NCBI GenBank assembly: GCA_963556195.1 | Contig: OY744525.1 | Span: 28,862,269-28,926,268 of the forward strand | Direction of reading: 5' to 3' | Length of the DNA: 64,000 nt | From: Sepiola atlantica | Taxonomy: Eukaryota > Mollusca > Cephalopoda > Sepiida > Sepiolidae | Shown here: positions 33,845 through 41,795 of the stretch, in pieces | Layout of the letters: each line of letters opens with the position of its first letter | How positions within the stretch are numbered: the stretch's first letter is position 1 | The notes under the pieces: model-generated | What the model saw: the letters and a program-made list of their open reading frames with translations, nothing else | Database searches by the model: none | What the model was told of the DNA's origin: nothing | Program-made: the position numbers and the translations under genes

Positions 33845-33845
<1 letters not shown>
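32437..33845. repeat. 374-bp units: one inverted, then ~2.7 tandem copies
   Basis: The unit landmark TGATATCGCATC occurs on plus at 32993, 33367 and 33741 (period 374), and CCATTAACATCGGG at 32831, 33206 and 33579. The preceding block 32437-32822 is the same unit in reverse orientation. So the layout is one reverse unit head-to-head with a tandem array. Copies are near-identical, including poly-A/T runs. Each unit has a 66-77-codon frame (on plus or minus according to unit orientation), duplicated with the unit. Each unit also holds CTGAAGA + GCCAG/CTGGC hairpin + GAAA, a layout reminiscent of hammerhead-like motifs in Penelope-type elements but with an extra base, so not called a ribozyme. 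Confidence 0.88.

Positions 33846-33848
<3 letters not shown>

Positions 33849-33889
<41 letters not shown>
33849..33889. repeat. (TA)n microsatellite
   Basis: Separates the 374-bp array from the tRNA-hammerhead dimer. Confidence 0.97.
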
Positions 33890-33892
<3 letters not shown>

Positions 33893-33980
33893 CAAAATTG
33901 GCTGAGTGGTTAAAGCATCGGATTTGAGTTGCAAAATACTCGTAATCCGGGGTTTCCAATCGCATGACCAGTAGTGAATA

Positions 33981-34045
33981 GTCATATCTCTATGCTGATG
34001 AGTCCCGATTATTAAGGACGAAACGTATACGTACATAGATAATAA
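33981..34045 (+). ncRNA. Hammerhead ribozyme, family 1, copy 1 (complete core)
   Basis: Core strand CTGATGA at 33995-34001. Stem II GTCC (34002-34005) pairs GGAC (34016-34019) over a 10-nt loop. Core strand GAAA at 34020-34023. Stem III strand and loop are the palindrome ACGTATACGT (34023-34032). Cleavage triplet GTA ends at 34033. Stem I CTATG (33990-33994) pairs CATAG (34034-34038). Every conserved position of a type I hammerhead that I can check is satisfied. The 2-nt loop in the palindromic stem III suggests it would work as a dimer, as known for hammerheads with very short stem III. Confidence 0.8.
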
Positions 34046-34330
34046 ACAATAACAAATATTTATTATTTGTAGCTCCTAGAAAAATCCGTCTAGTAGAGCA
34101 CTGTAAGTATAGTATTAACACAGCATGACGTCGCTAACTTAAAATGCATCATTCCTTTAATTAAAAAAAGTCGAACGCTCTAGACGTCAAGCCGCTGTAT
34201 AAAGTGTTAAAATTATCACCGTTTATTCGCTGCTCTAAAATTGGTCCAGTGGTTAAGGCGTCGGATTTGAGTTACAAAATACTCGTAATCCGAGGTTTCG
34301 AATCGCATGACCGGTAGTTAATAGTGGATA

Positions 34331-34390
34331 TCTCTATGCTGATGAACCCCGATTATTAAGGACGAAACGTATACGCACATATATAATAAA
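34331..34390 (+). ncRNA. Hammerhead ribozyme, family 1, copy 2 (weakened)
   Basis: CTGATGA at 34339-34345, GAAA at 34364-34367, and a 14-nt-spaced stem II in which the first pair is now A/C (ACCC/GGAC). The cleavage-site triplet is GCA instead of GTA (U16.1 to C). Stem I CTATG pairs CATAT with one mismatch. Probably weak or inactive. Confidence 0.65.
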
Positions 34391-34393
34391 CAA

Positions 34394-34395
<2 letters not shown>

Positions 34396-34455
<60 letters not shown>
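34396..34455. repeat. (TA)n microsatellite
   Basis: Follows the dimer directly. Confidence 0.97.
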
Positions 34456-34458
<3 letters not shown>

Positions 34459-35111
34459 CAATTGCGACATATCAACAACATTTTTATTTCAAACTTAAGC
34501 TAGTCAGACACAAGAAAATGTTATTTAATACTCAACGGTGACAGATCAATGGAAATATATTCGTTATATATAAAATCCAATGTGTGCGTGTTATAGAAAT
34601 CGATATGTTAACAGTGAAAACAATCAAATAAGTTTCAATACAACTTAATTTTTTCAATGAATCTAAATACACCATTTAAAGTCTCCTTATGTTTCTATCT
34701 AACGATAACTAAGGGCAATTATCGGTTAGATCCATGAAATAACTTAAATAAATAAAAACATAGACAAATAAAATTCATTCTCCTCGTCTCATAAAACGAA
34801 CACGAAATTACACTAAGAATATATTAGTGAAAAATACATTTATAAAATGTTTAAACATATAAATTATTATTTTTATTAGTACTTTTTAGATTTAAAATAA
34901 TAAAATAATAACGAATTCATTTTGTATTCGTTAAACAACAGTTATTTAATGAACAACTACCGCGCTAACAATGTTTGATTACAAAATCTCATGTTCTAAA
35001 TGTTATTTTTAACTTTTCCTTCAAGACAAAAATTGTAAACATTACTATATTTGAAATGATTTCTGACTAACACTATCTCTCCAGACGAGCAATGCCGAGT
35101 GAACACCCCTA

Positions 35112-35112
<1 letters not shown>
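34456..35112. other. Unassigned AT-rich sequence
   Basis: Starts with the degenerate AACTCAATTGCGACA block also seen near 31.3-31.95 kb; nothing else. Confidence 0.3.

Positions 35113-35166
<54 letters not shown>
35113..35166. repeat. (TA)n microsatellite
   Basis: About 26 TA units. Confidence 0.97.
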
Positions 35167-35168
<2 letters not shown>

Positions 35169-35177
35169 ATTATAGCA

Positions 35178-35297
35178 GATTAAGACAACATCGGTACCGA
35201 CGGTTTCAAATCGACAAAAAAGGGGACTTATAGTTAGCTTTCTATGCCGGTCCCACTTGTCTGGACTTGAAACCAACGGTACTGATGTTGTCTTAAT
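35178..35297. repeat. 120-bp hairpin element
   Basis: GATTAAGACAACATCGGTAC (35178 on) is the inverse of the 35267-35297 end, with a ~55-bp loop. One arm recurs at ~57990-58030 (AACAACATCGGTATCG, GTTTCAAATC), so it is a dispersed MITE-like repeat. Confidence 0.75.
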
Positions 35298-35559
35298 ATT
35301 CTGTAATTGCATAAATAAATAAAATAAATAAATATTACACTCTTATTTTTTATTTTTTCTTAATAATCGAGCACTTTGTTGGTGTTCTTTCCCACTAACC
35401 TTACACACACACATACATATATACATTTGCTCTTTTCTTTGTTTTTTATTTGGTTTCACACACTAATGAACCACTGTATAGTGAAGGGTTTTTTTTCATG
35501 GCAATTTAATCAAAGAAGTTTTTACTCTTTGTGAATTTTAGTGATGATTTTGTAGTGTT

Positions 35560-35725
35560 GCAAAGACGATATTGACAAAAAAATGTTGTTTGGCACAAGA
35601 CAAATGAAACGGACCGTAACAAATATATCTCACAGAAATCTTTTTTTTTTTGGAAATGTGAAAAAATAAAAATAAAAATAATAAAATAAAAACACGGTTA
35701 TTGGAATATAAAATGGACATGACTA
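35560..35725 (+). repeat. Dispersed repeat R4, copy 1
   Basis: Close match to 57655-57815: GATATTGACAAAAAAATGTT, 'AGACAAATGAAACGGACCG', and GGTTATTGGAATATAA. The 70-codon minus frame here is not supported. Confidence 0.7.
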
Positions 35726-35910
35726 GTATTTTATAACTCAAATCCGACATCTAAAACCACTGGGCCACCGCTGAATAGCGAATAAAAAGTGATAATTTTA
35801 ACACTTTATCCGGCAGCTTCACGTCATAAGAGCGTTCAACTTAATAAAAGGAACGATGCATTCATAGCTAGTGACGTGATGCTGCGTTAATACTACACTT
35901 ACAATACGCA

Positions 35911-35915
<5 letters not shown>
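35705..35915 (-). mobile_element. Family-1 element fragment (linker plus tRNA-like head, no ribozyme)
   Basis: Reverse complement aligns with 34078-34290: TAGTATTAACGCAGCATCAC, AAAGTGTTAAAATTATCAC, then box A-like GGCCCAGTGGTTTTAG and the ATTTGAGTTATAAAATACT block. Truncated before box B, so the hammerhead is missing. Confidence 0.7.
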
Positions 35916-35952
<37 letters not shown>

Positions 35953-35964
35953 GGTACATTAAAA

Positions 35965-36015
35965 TAAATCCATGGACACGTGTTTCTGACTCACAGCCGT
36001 CATCAGCATGGCTAA
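35965..36015 (-). ncRNA. Hammerhead ribozyme, family 2, copy A
   Basis: Minus strand: stem I CCATG (36011-36007), CTGATGA (36006-36000), stem II GGCT/AGTC around GTG, GAAA (35986-35983), palindromic stem III ACACGTGT, triplet GTC (C at 35975), stem I CATGG (35974-35970). Stem I is perfect over 5 bp. The first stem II pair is C/A and one pair is G-U, so stem II is weakened. Confidence 0.65.
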
Positions 36016-36275
36016 TTGACACAGAGATCGAACCTTCGATATTGATGTCTATAGTCCAGCGTTCTACCACTGGACCAAGACGCTCTGTCTAGAAATATGT
36101 ACGATTTTTATCACCTGAATATTTAATATATTTTTATGAAATTATTTGTTATAAATGATTGCAGCGTTCGTTGTTATTTCGCTCACTATTATTTCGATTC
36201 TCTCACTTCCTAAGTTATTAAGATGCAGACAATTCCATTATTAGTCGCCCTTAACTTCGTAGGACGTATTTTTCG

Positions 36276-36279
<4 letters not shown>

Positions 36280-36335
<56 letters not shown>
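36280..36335. repeat. (TA)n microsatellite
   Basis: Lies between the two family-2 copies. Confidence 0.97.
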
Positions 36336-36337
<2 letters not shown>

Positions 36338-36359
36338 ATTTATTTTATACGTACATAAA

Positions 36360-36412
36360 AGTAATCCATGGACACATGTTTCTGGCTCACAGCCGTCATC
36401 AGCATGGCTAAC
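36360..36412 (-). ncRNA. Hammerhead ribozyme, family 2, copy B
   Basis: Minus strand: CCATG, CTGATGA (36402-36396), stem II GGCT/AGCC perfect over 4 bp around GTG with a C/A mismatch at its base, GAAA (36382-36379), stem III ACATGTGT, triplet GTC (C at 36371), CATGG (36370-36366). Better stem II than copy A. The same C/A mismatch in both copies suggests it is ancestral in this family rather than decay. Confidence 0.7.
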
Positions 36413-36577
36413 TTACAAAGAGATCGAATCTTCGATATTGATGTCTATAATCCAGCGTTCTACCACTAGACCAAGACGCTCTGTCTAAAAATGTGTACGA
36501 TTTTTATCACCTTAATATTTAATGTATTTTTATGTAATTATTTTTATTGATGATTGCTGCAATCACCAATAAAAATA

Positions 36578-36602
36578 ATTATATATATATATATATATAT
36601 TT
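36578..36602. repeat. (TA)n microsatellite
   Basis: Short TA run. Confidence 0.95.
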
Positions 36603-36948
36603 GTTGTGTCTTAAATAACTAATATAAGTTAGCAAAACATTTATATGGAACAAAACGTAGATTTAGTATAAAGAACGTTTATGTTTTTGTCTTTTAAGGA
36701 AAGTGGACTCTTATCAACTCTGCTGGGAAGCCATGAAATTAAATACTGTCTTGTTTTTAAATTCCCGAAACAGTTTTTCATGGTAAACAACTGATGATCC
36801 CTTAAACTAGTGTTAGAAATAAACTAATATAATAACTGTAAAAAATAAATTGACTTACATGAGTGATTTTCCACTGGAAGACTTGGGACTATAAGTTTTT
36901 TTGTTTTTTTTTGTTTTTTAATATAGTTTTAATGGTTGAGAAACTTCC

Positions 36949-36950
<2 letters not shown>
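36603..36950. other. Unassigned sequence
   Basis: Nothing recognised. Confidence 0.3.

Positions 36951-36952
<2 letters not shown>

Positions 36953-37024
<72 letters not shown>
36953..37024. repeat. (TA)n microsatellite
   Basis: About 35 TA units; has replaced the box A end of the next element. Confidence 0.97.
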
Positions 37025-37027
<3 letters not shown>

Positions 37028-37175
37028 CGACGTTGGATCGGGGTTGAAAAATACTCGTAATCCAGGGTTTCGAATCGTGTGACCGGTAGTGAATAGTCAT
37101 ACTTCTATGCTGATGAATCTTGATTGAAAAGAGACGAAACATATACGTCCATAGATAGATAAACAATAACAAATC
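37025..37175 (+). mobile_element. tRNA-hammerhead element, family 1, copy 3 (5' truncated)
   Basis: Begins inside the tRNA-like part (GGGTTGAAAAATACTCGTAA, box B CAGGGTTTCGAATCG) and runs through GTGACCGGTAGTGAATAGTC into a hammerhead. Box A is missing where the TA array starts. Confidence 0.75.
37095..37160 (+). ncRNA. Hammerhead ribozyme, family 1, copy 3
   Basis: CTGATGA 37110-37116; stem II TCTT (37118-37121) with GAGA (37131-37134) and an A/C base mismatch; GAAA 37136-37139; stem III strand ACATATACGT; triplet GTC ending at 37149; stem I CTATG (37105-37109) pairs CATAG (37150-37154). Stem I has been kept while stem II drifted. Confidence 0.65.
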
Positions 37176-37177
37176 TT

Positions 37178-37207
<30 letters not shown>
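37176..37207. repeat. (TA)n microsatellite
   Basis: Short TA run after the element. Confidence 0.95.
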
Positions 37208-37208
<1 letters not shown>

Positions 37209-37209
37209 T

Positions 37210-39088
37210 AGGAGTATCAGTAGGCCTCAGGTCACAACGACTACCGCAATTTATTCTACTTTGATTTTATTCGAAAATTCATAAACTGTGACATGCATTA
37301 TAGCATTCTTCTCCTATAACTAAACATTATGTTTTATCACTTCTGTATTTTAGTTAAGGTGTAATACCTAAAAATGCTAAATATCTGTAAATATGTATTC
37401 ATGACGTTTGATTTAATTAGTTATTAATGAAGTAAATTTATGCTTAAATATATAGCATCTAATAATAGTAAAACGCTAAAGCCAGCTCTTATGGTTTTAA
37501 ATCCATATATGAATATACACGGGTAGAGTCAAAGCGGGTTGGGTTGGAAGGGGGGGGGGTATGTAATGGCAATGAAGAAATAGCTCAATTCTTTCTGAAT
37601 CTCTCTAATCGTGGTCTCGTCACAAGAAGTAGTTTCATGTCATACCGATGATATATGTTATTTACCGCTATAGATTGTGGAACCGATGATTGTCATCGCT
37701 GCGCATGTGGTCTGATTATCGTTATAATGACATCAAGTGAGGTCTGTGATCGTCTGTGTTATATATGAATCCTGCGCGAAATAAATAAATGGTCGATAAG
37801 GTAAGCGGCTGTTGACATGCGTCTGCTTACCTGGAATAAAAAAGGTTACACACGAAATCTGTTCTACTAATACATAACAACGTTTGTTATTTGACTTCAC
37901 GAATTTTGGCAGATTATAACCTTTAAAGTTCAGCGACGTATTGAAATATTATCAGTTATGTTTAATGATCTCTCACTAAATTTGTTCAGTTCTTTGTTTT
38001 TTGTTTTTTTTTCAGAAAAGTGTATATACCCTTATCATGAAACTATATTTTTGGTATACAAATATATCTCAGCTAATCGTGCTGTTTGAACTGGACAATA
38101 CATTCTTTAGAAAGAATCATATCTTATTTCAAGTTATTATCTGCTGGATATAATTTCTTCAAAATATAGGGGATATATTCTTGTGTATTACGGCATGACT
38201 AAGAAAGTTATAACATACTGGTATAATTCTTATAAATCGTCTGAAACCCAACGGAAACATTTTCTATATGCAAAGAATATGAACACCACGTGGCGTCTAG
38301 TTGTAGCAACAGGTGTTTCTAGCGGGTCGGTAGCGCGTAGAAGTATACACAAAATAAACAACATACACGTCCATTTTGATTTATTGGTTTAGTTATTTCA
38401 CTTTTGTATTGCTTTGCAAAGATTTACTGACGTAGGGGCAGAATAAGTCCCAAAATACGTGTGTTGCGTCTCCCAGATTGAACTAAAACAAAGTTACTAG
38501 TATTTCTTTTATTTACGTCTAAGTATTCTACGTCACTTCCGGACGTACCTCCCATTCGTTAATCTTGTTTCGTGAAACCTAATTGCTACCACCTAAAAAT
38601 CTTTACATCTGTATACAAACTCAGCAGTAGAATATTCAAATAAGATAAAATAAATAAATAAATAAAAGTATTAAAAGAAAGGAAAGATGCAAAAACAATA
38701 CGGAAAAAAAATCGAATGGAGTTATCTTACAGAACAGAAGACATTTTGCACTAAATTCTTCAGAAGGGTTTTATTTTGAAAAATAAGAATAGTAGTTACT
38801 GACACTGACGAATCCTTCTATAATTTGGTGAAGAAAGGGACCTTTGTAACACCCTGAGTTTTATAAATCAATATCTCAATCTATATAGTAATAACTTTGA
38901 TTCGAGGTTAGTCCGATTGTTATCACCCGTTTCTCTTCTTACGAATTACGACTCGCTCAGATGAGAAAAAAAATGATTTCATATTTATCTGATGTCGCTA
39001 AAGGTGTTCCGATTATTCTTTGTTTAAACAATTATTTTCTCTATGTCAATAGCCCCAGACAAGGCATGAAGCCAGGTGATGAAAGGAG
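37210..39088. other. Mostly unassigned sequence
   Basis: Includes a G-run (37551-37558), a short (TAAA)n near 38650 and one weak candidate exon listed separately. Confidence 0.3.
38170..38312 (+). CDS. Weak candidate exon of an unknown gene
   Basis: An open frame beginning GYILVYYGMTKKVITYW.. is preceded by TTTCTTCAAAATATAG (acceptor-like) and followed by CAACAG|GTGTTT (donor-like). 143 nt, non-repetitive composition, no recognised domain. The frame continues past the donor to a stop at 38392, and the acceptor is poor. Could equally be chance. Confidence 0.18.

Positions 39089-39178
<90 letters not shown>
39089..39178. repeat. (TA)n/(GA)n compound microsatellite
   Basis: About 27 TA then ~16 GA units. 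Confidence 0.97.
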
Positions 39179-39179
<1 letters not shown>

Positions 39180-39429
39180 AAAAAGAGTGATAAATATGCG
39201 ACGATTGTCCAAATTTATTTCAAATTTCAATTGTTCAATGCAAGGTGTATTCAGTAATGAACTAGTGTTTATTATTATTTCCTTAAGCCAAGGCTTTTCA
39301 AATGATAGATAAGTTGGCTTTCGAAAAAAAACAAAGTTCAAATATTTGAAAAATATGAAAATTATTATTAAAAAAGTTATTATTAAAAAAACGCAGTGAA
39401 TGAAAAGAAAAGAAAAGTTCCGTAAAAAA

Positions 39430-39673
39430 GATATGCAGTTTGTCCGGGTGGTAAATTTCCGTTGAAAGGAAGTCCGATGAATTGTAGAACGTGAACAAGC
39501 TGTTTGTGTAGGAGCAATGTGGAGAAAGTGCTCAAAATTACAAGTAAATCCAAACGCATATTTATCACTCTTTTTTCTTCTATCTCTACAATTGCTCTAT
39601 CTCGTATATTGAGCTAATCCTCTTCACAATAGGTTCCATCTCCTAAAAGTTTTACTTTGGTTTATATTTTGAT

Positions 39674-39675
<2 letters not shown>
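39430..39675 (+). repeat. Dispersed repeat R3, copy 2
   Basis: Similar to 30475-30675 (GTTTGTCCGGGTGGTAAAT, CCGTTGAAAGG, CTATCTCGTATATTGAGCTA), likewise followed by a TA array. Confidence 0.5.
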
Positions 39676-39740
<65 letters not shown>

Positions 39741-39741
39741 T
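39676..39741. repeat. (TA)n microsatellite
   Basis: About 32 TA units. Confidence 0.97.
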
Positions 39742-39905
39742 ACTTCAAGGAAAAACGATAAGTGTTAGATTAGTAGACTACAAACCCCCAAACAGCAATT
39801 CTTCCCGCTTTGTTAGAAACATCGCTCATGGAATGTAAGGGCTAAAAGACAAAATAAGGGAAGCGAGAGTTACGAGGCAGCCGAAAGTAAAATCAAGGTT
39901 CAATT
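39742..39905 (+). repeat. Dispersed repeat R5, copy 1
   Basis: Matches the reverse complement of 54185-54375: ACTACTTCAA, ACGATAAGTGTTAGAT, AACAGCAATTC, GAAACATCGC, and TTACGAGGC.GC.GAAAGTAAA. The other copy adjoins a U2-SINE insertion. Confidence 0.65.
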
Positions 39906-40201
39906 TCTTCTCTCTATAAATTATATAATTAGGTTTGAAAATAAATTATATAATTAAATTAGAAAAAAAACAACCTTGTGGAAACAGCTACATGTTATTT
40001 TACTATCTAGTCACAGCATATAAAGGCCAAGAGCTAATCGAGGATAAGGGATAATGAGACGATATGACTGTCAGACGAAAGATAGTGGATACGTTTAGCG
40101 CGCTAACATTAATACAAAGTTATGAATTGCGTTTGACTACTTATGAGAAGGTCTATGACAAGACATTATTGAAGTTTGATTTGAATACGACCAAATTGTA
40201 A
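39906..40201. other. Unassigned sequence
   Basis: Short TATAAATTATATAATTA direct repeat near 39920-39960; nothing else. Confidence 0.3.
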
Positions 40202-40411
40202 TCAACAGGAAAGTACCCCCCGGTGATGTGTCTCACATGCGGGAAGCCTTGCAATGAAGCATTACCTATGGAAATTCTGCCGGACAATAAGCAATTAGAG
40301 GGAGAATACAACATTTCTATCTGTTGTGGTAGCAAGGCGAGCTTTGCCGTCAATGTCTTAAAAGGAGGAATTAAACATTATAACTTGGTCAAGCACCCTT
40401 CATGGAAATAA
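40202..40411 (+). CDS. Small zinc-ribbon-like ORF (uncertain)
   Basis: A 62-codon frame from the ATG pair at 40223, open upstream to ~40202, reads KYPPVMCLTCGKPCN at its start. It has Cys at residues 3, 6, 34 and 35 (CxxC ... CC). The CxxC...CC arrangement near an N-terminus is the zinc-binding layout known for the RNA polymerase subunit RPABC5/RPB10, where the last pair is two adjacent cysteines. Spacing is shorter here and the rest does not match well, so homology is only a guess. It could be a captured fragment, a divergent exon or chance. No promoter or splice sites are convincing (a CAACAG|GAAAG acceptor-like site precedes it). Confidence 0.2.
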   Translation, partial: STGKYPPVMCLTCGKPCNEALPMEILPDNKQLEGEYNISICCGSKASFAVNVLKGGIKHYNLVKHPSWK

Positions 40412-40427
40412 CAATAGAGTATTTATT

Positions 40428-40805
40428 TACCTCCTCTCCAGGAGGTTAGGCACAAGGCCAGTTTTATCTTACTCCCACAAGTAAGATGTGACCCAAGATC
40501 GGGAAAGTGGGGTTTGAAAGCCAGCGCCCGAGAAAGTGAGCACTCTGGCCATTAAAAATTGCCTGGGTAGCTTCGTCGGCATTCACCGGTAGGGGCGCCT
40601 CAGGCAGTGAGCAATAAACTTACTCCTCCCCAAAGATGGGAGGCAAAGCCTGGGAGGGTGGACCTCTTAGAACTGCACAGCACCGACCAATAGACCGGCG
40701 TAAATTAAGCCCCGAAGGCCAAGACAATACCAGTTTATGGGGTGCAGTATCCATCGGAACAGATACTACACTTTGATCTTAGCCAAAAGAGACTATCAAC
40801 GTCTT
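40428..40805 (-). mobile_element. U2-snRNA-headed SINE, type A, near full-length copy
   Basis: Read on minus: a U2 5' segment (TCTCTTTTGGCTAAGATC, AAAGTGTAGTATCTGTTCCG, 40805-40750), then ACTGGTATTGTCTTGGCC, GGTCCACCCTCCCAGGC, GTAAGTTTATTGCTCACTGC, CTGAGGCGCCCCTACCGG, GGGTCACATCTTACTTGTGG and the end CCTGGAGAGGAGGTAAATAA. About 378 bp, GC-rich relative to surroundings, no coding capacity. The 'TCAAAGTGTAG' form of the head is that of invertebrate U2 (known). Confidence 0.8.
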
Positions 40806-41524
40806 TTTTGTGATAACGAAATTGTACGGAGGTAAAGGTGAACTATTTAATATCGTGACAGTTACTCACACTTCGGGTTAAAGTGGAGCTAAAAGTTATG
40901 GTAACTAAAAAAAAAGATCACAGTGTCTACTTCTTCGAAAATGGAACAACGTGTATAGTTCAATGTTCACATTACACACTTTTAAATATACATTTTAAAG
41001 AAAATGACATAGTTTTATCAAATAATTCACTATGAAACGACAATGAACACATATCTAAAAGAAAACTACTTTCGCACAAGTATAACACACTTCGGTGAAA
41101 CTTTTTGTTGGCGGGTCCTTACCACACTACACATTTACATCAGAAAGAATTGGTTTTCCGAAAAACAGATATACGAATACAAAAGACGAATAAAGAAAGA
41201 CACATTTTGGTAAGGTGGAAAGAGGTAAAAAGGATAGAATTCCAATCTTAAAGTATTAAGCCTGGCCATAACAGGGTTAGCGTTCGCCAATTGCTAAGCC
41301 ACCGTTACCAATATTGACAGATCTTAGAAAATAACGATTTGTTATATTTTTATTTGTGTATTCTTCTTTAGAAGGTTTATCATACATCATCGATTTTACT
41401 GATCTACCTAACCATAAAGTCAAAAGAAATGAATAAAAGCAACGAAACAATGACTTAAAAAAGAAAGCATAATTACACAGACTTCACCCCAAACACACGT
41501 GCACACACACACATACACACACAC

Positions 41525-41525
<1 letters not shown>
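40806..41525. other. Unassigned sequence
   Basis: Nothing recognised before a CA/TA microsatellite. Confidence 0.3.

Positions 41526-41592
<67 letters not shown>
41505..41592. repeat. (CA)n/(TA)n compound microsatellite
   Basis: CACACA then ~33 TA units. Confidence 0.97.
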
Positions 41593-41593
<1 letters not shown>

Positions 41594-41795
41594 CATTTTT
41601 CGTATTCTGCAAGACGTAAAATAAATGAAAGTAAAGCTATTTTCCAATAGACAGTTTTACATTCCAATGATAAAGTTATTCTATCGACAGATGTCTTTGC
41701 TGATTCCTGTATTGGTGTGTACGTGTGTATACTTGCATCTATATCTAGTATTGGATTTGGGCAAAACTATTCCATCTATGTTTTCCTAGTTTTGA

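Larger units (their letters stand above)
33890..34395 (+). mobile_element. Tandem dimer of tRNA-hammerhead element, family 1 (343-bp period)
   Basis: Copy 1 has a tRNA-like head (box A TTGGCTGAGTGGTTAAAGC at 33898; box B-like GGGGTTTCCAATCGC near 33950) followed directly by a hammerhead. A ~190-bp linker (34046-34235) follows, then copy 2 with the same head (TTGGTCCAGTGGTTAAGGC at 34241, box B GAGGTTTCGAATCGC) and a second hammerhead. Head-to-head spacing is 343 bp and ribozyme-site spacing 344 bp. Tandem monomers each carrying a hammerhead are the known form of Sm-alpha repeats, newt satellite 2 and retrozymes, where cleavage releases unit-length RNAs. A head-plus-linker fragment without ribozyme is present on the minus strand at 35705-35915. 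Confidence 0.8.
35945..36550 (-). mobile_element. Tandem dimer of tRNA-hammerhead element, family 2 (396-bp period)
   Basis: Two minus-strand copies, ~36150-35945 and ~36550-36340. Each reads on the minus strand: a lead block GTGATAAAAATCGTAC, CAGAGCGTCTTGGTC with box A TGGTCTAGTGGTAGAACGC-type, a 'GACATCAATATCGAAG' spacer, box B (GGTTCGATCTC; GATTCGATCTC in the other copy), then a hammerhead. Ribozyme spacing is 396 bp. A TA array (36280-36335) lies between them. Sequence is unrelated to family 1 outside the shared promoter-plus-ribozyme plan. Confidence 0.78.

Noticed and set aside
33890..33970. Genuine tRNA gene
   Set aside because: Box A and B are present, but acceptor and anticodon stems do not pair as a tRNA and a hammerhead follows directly.
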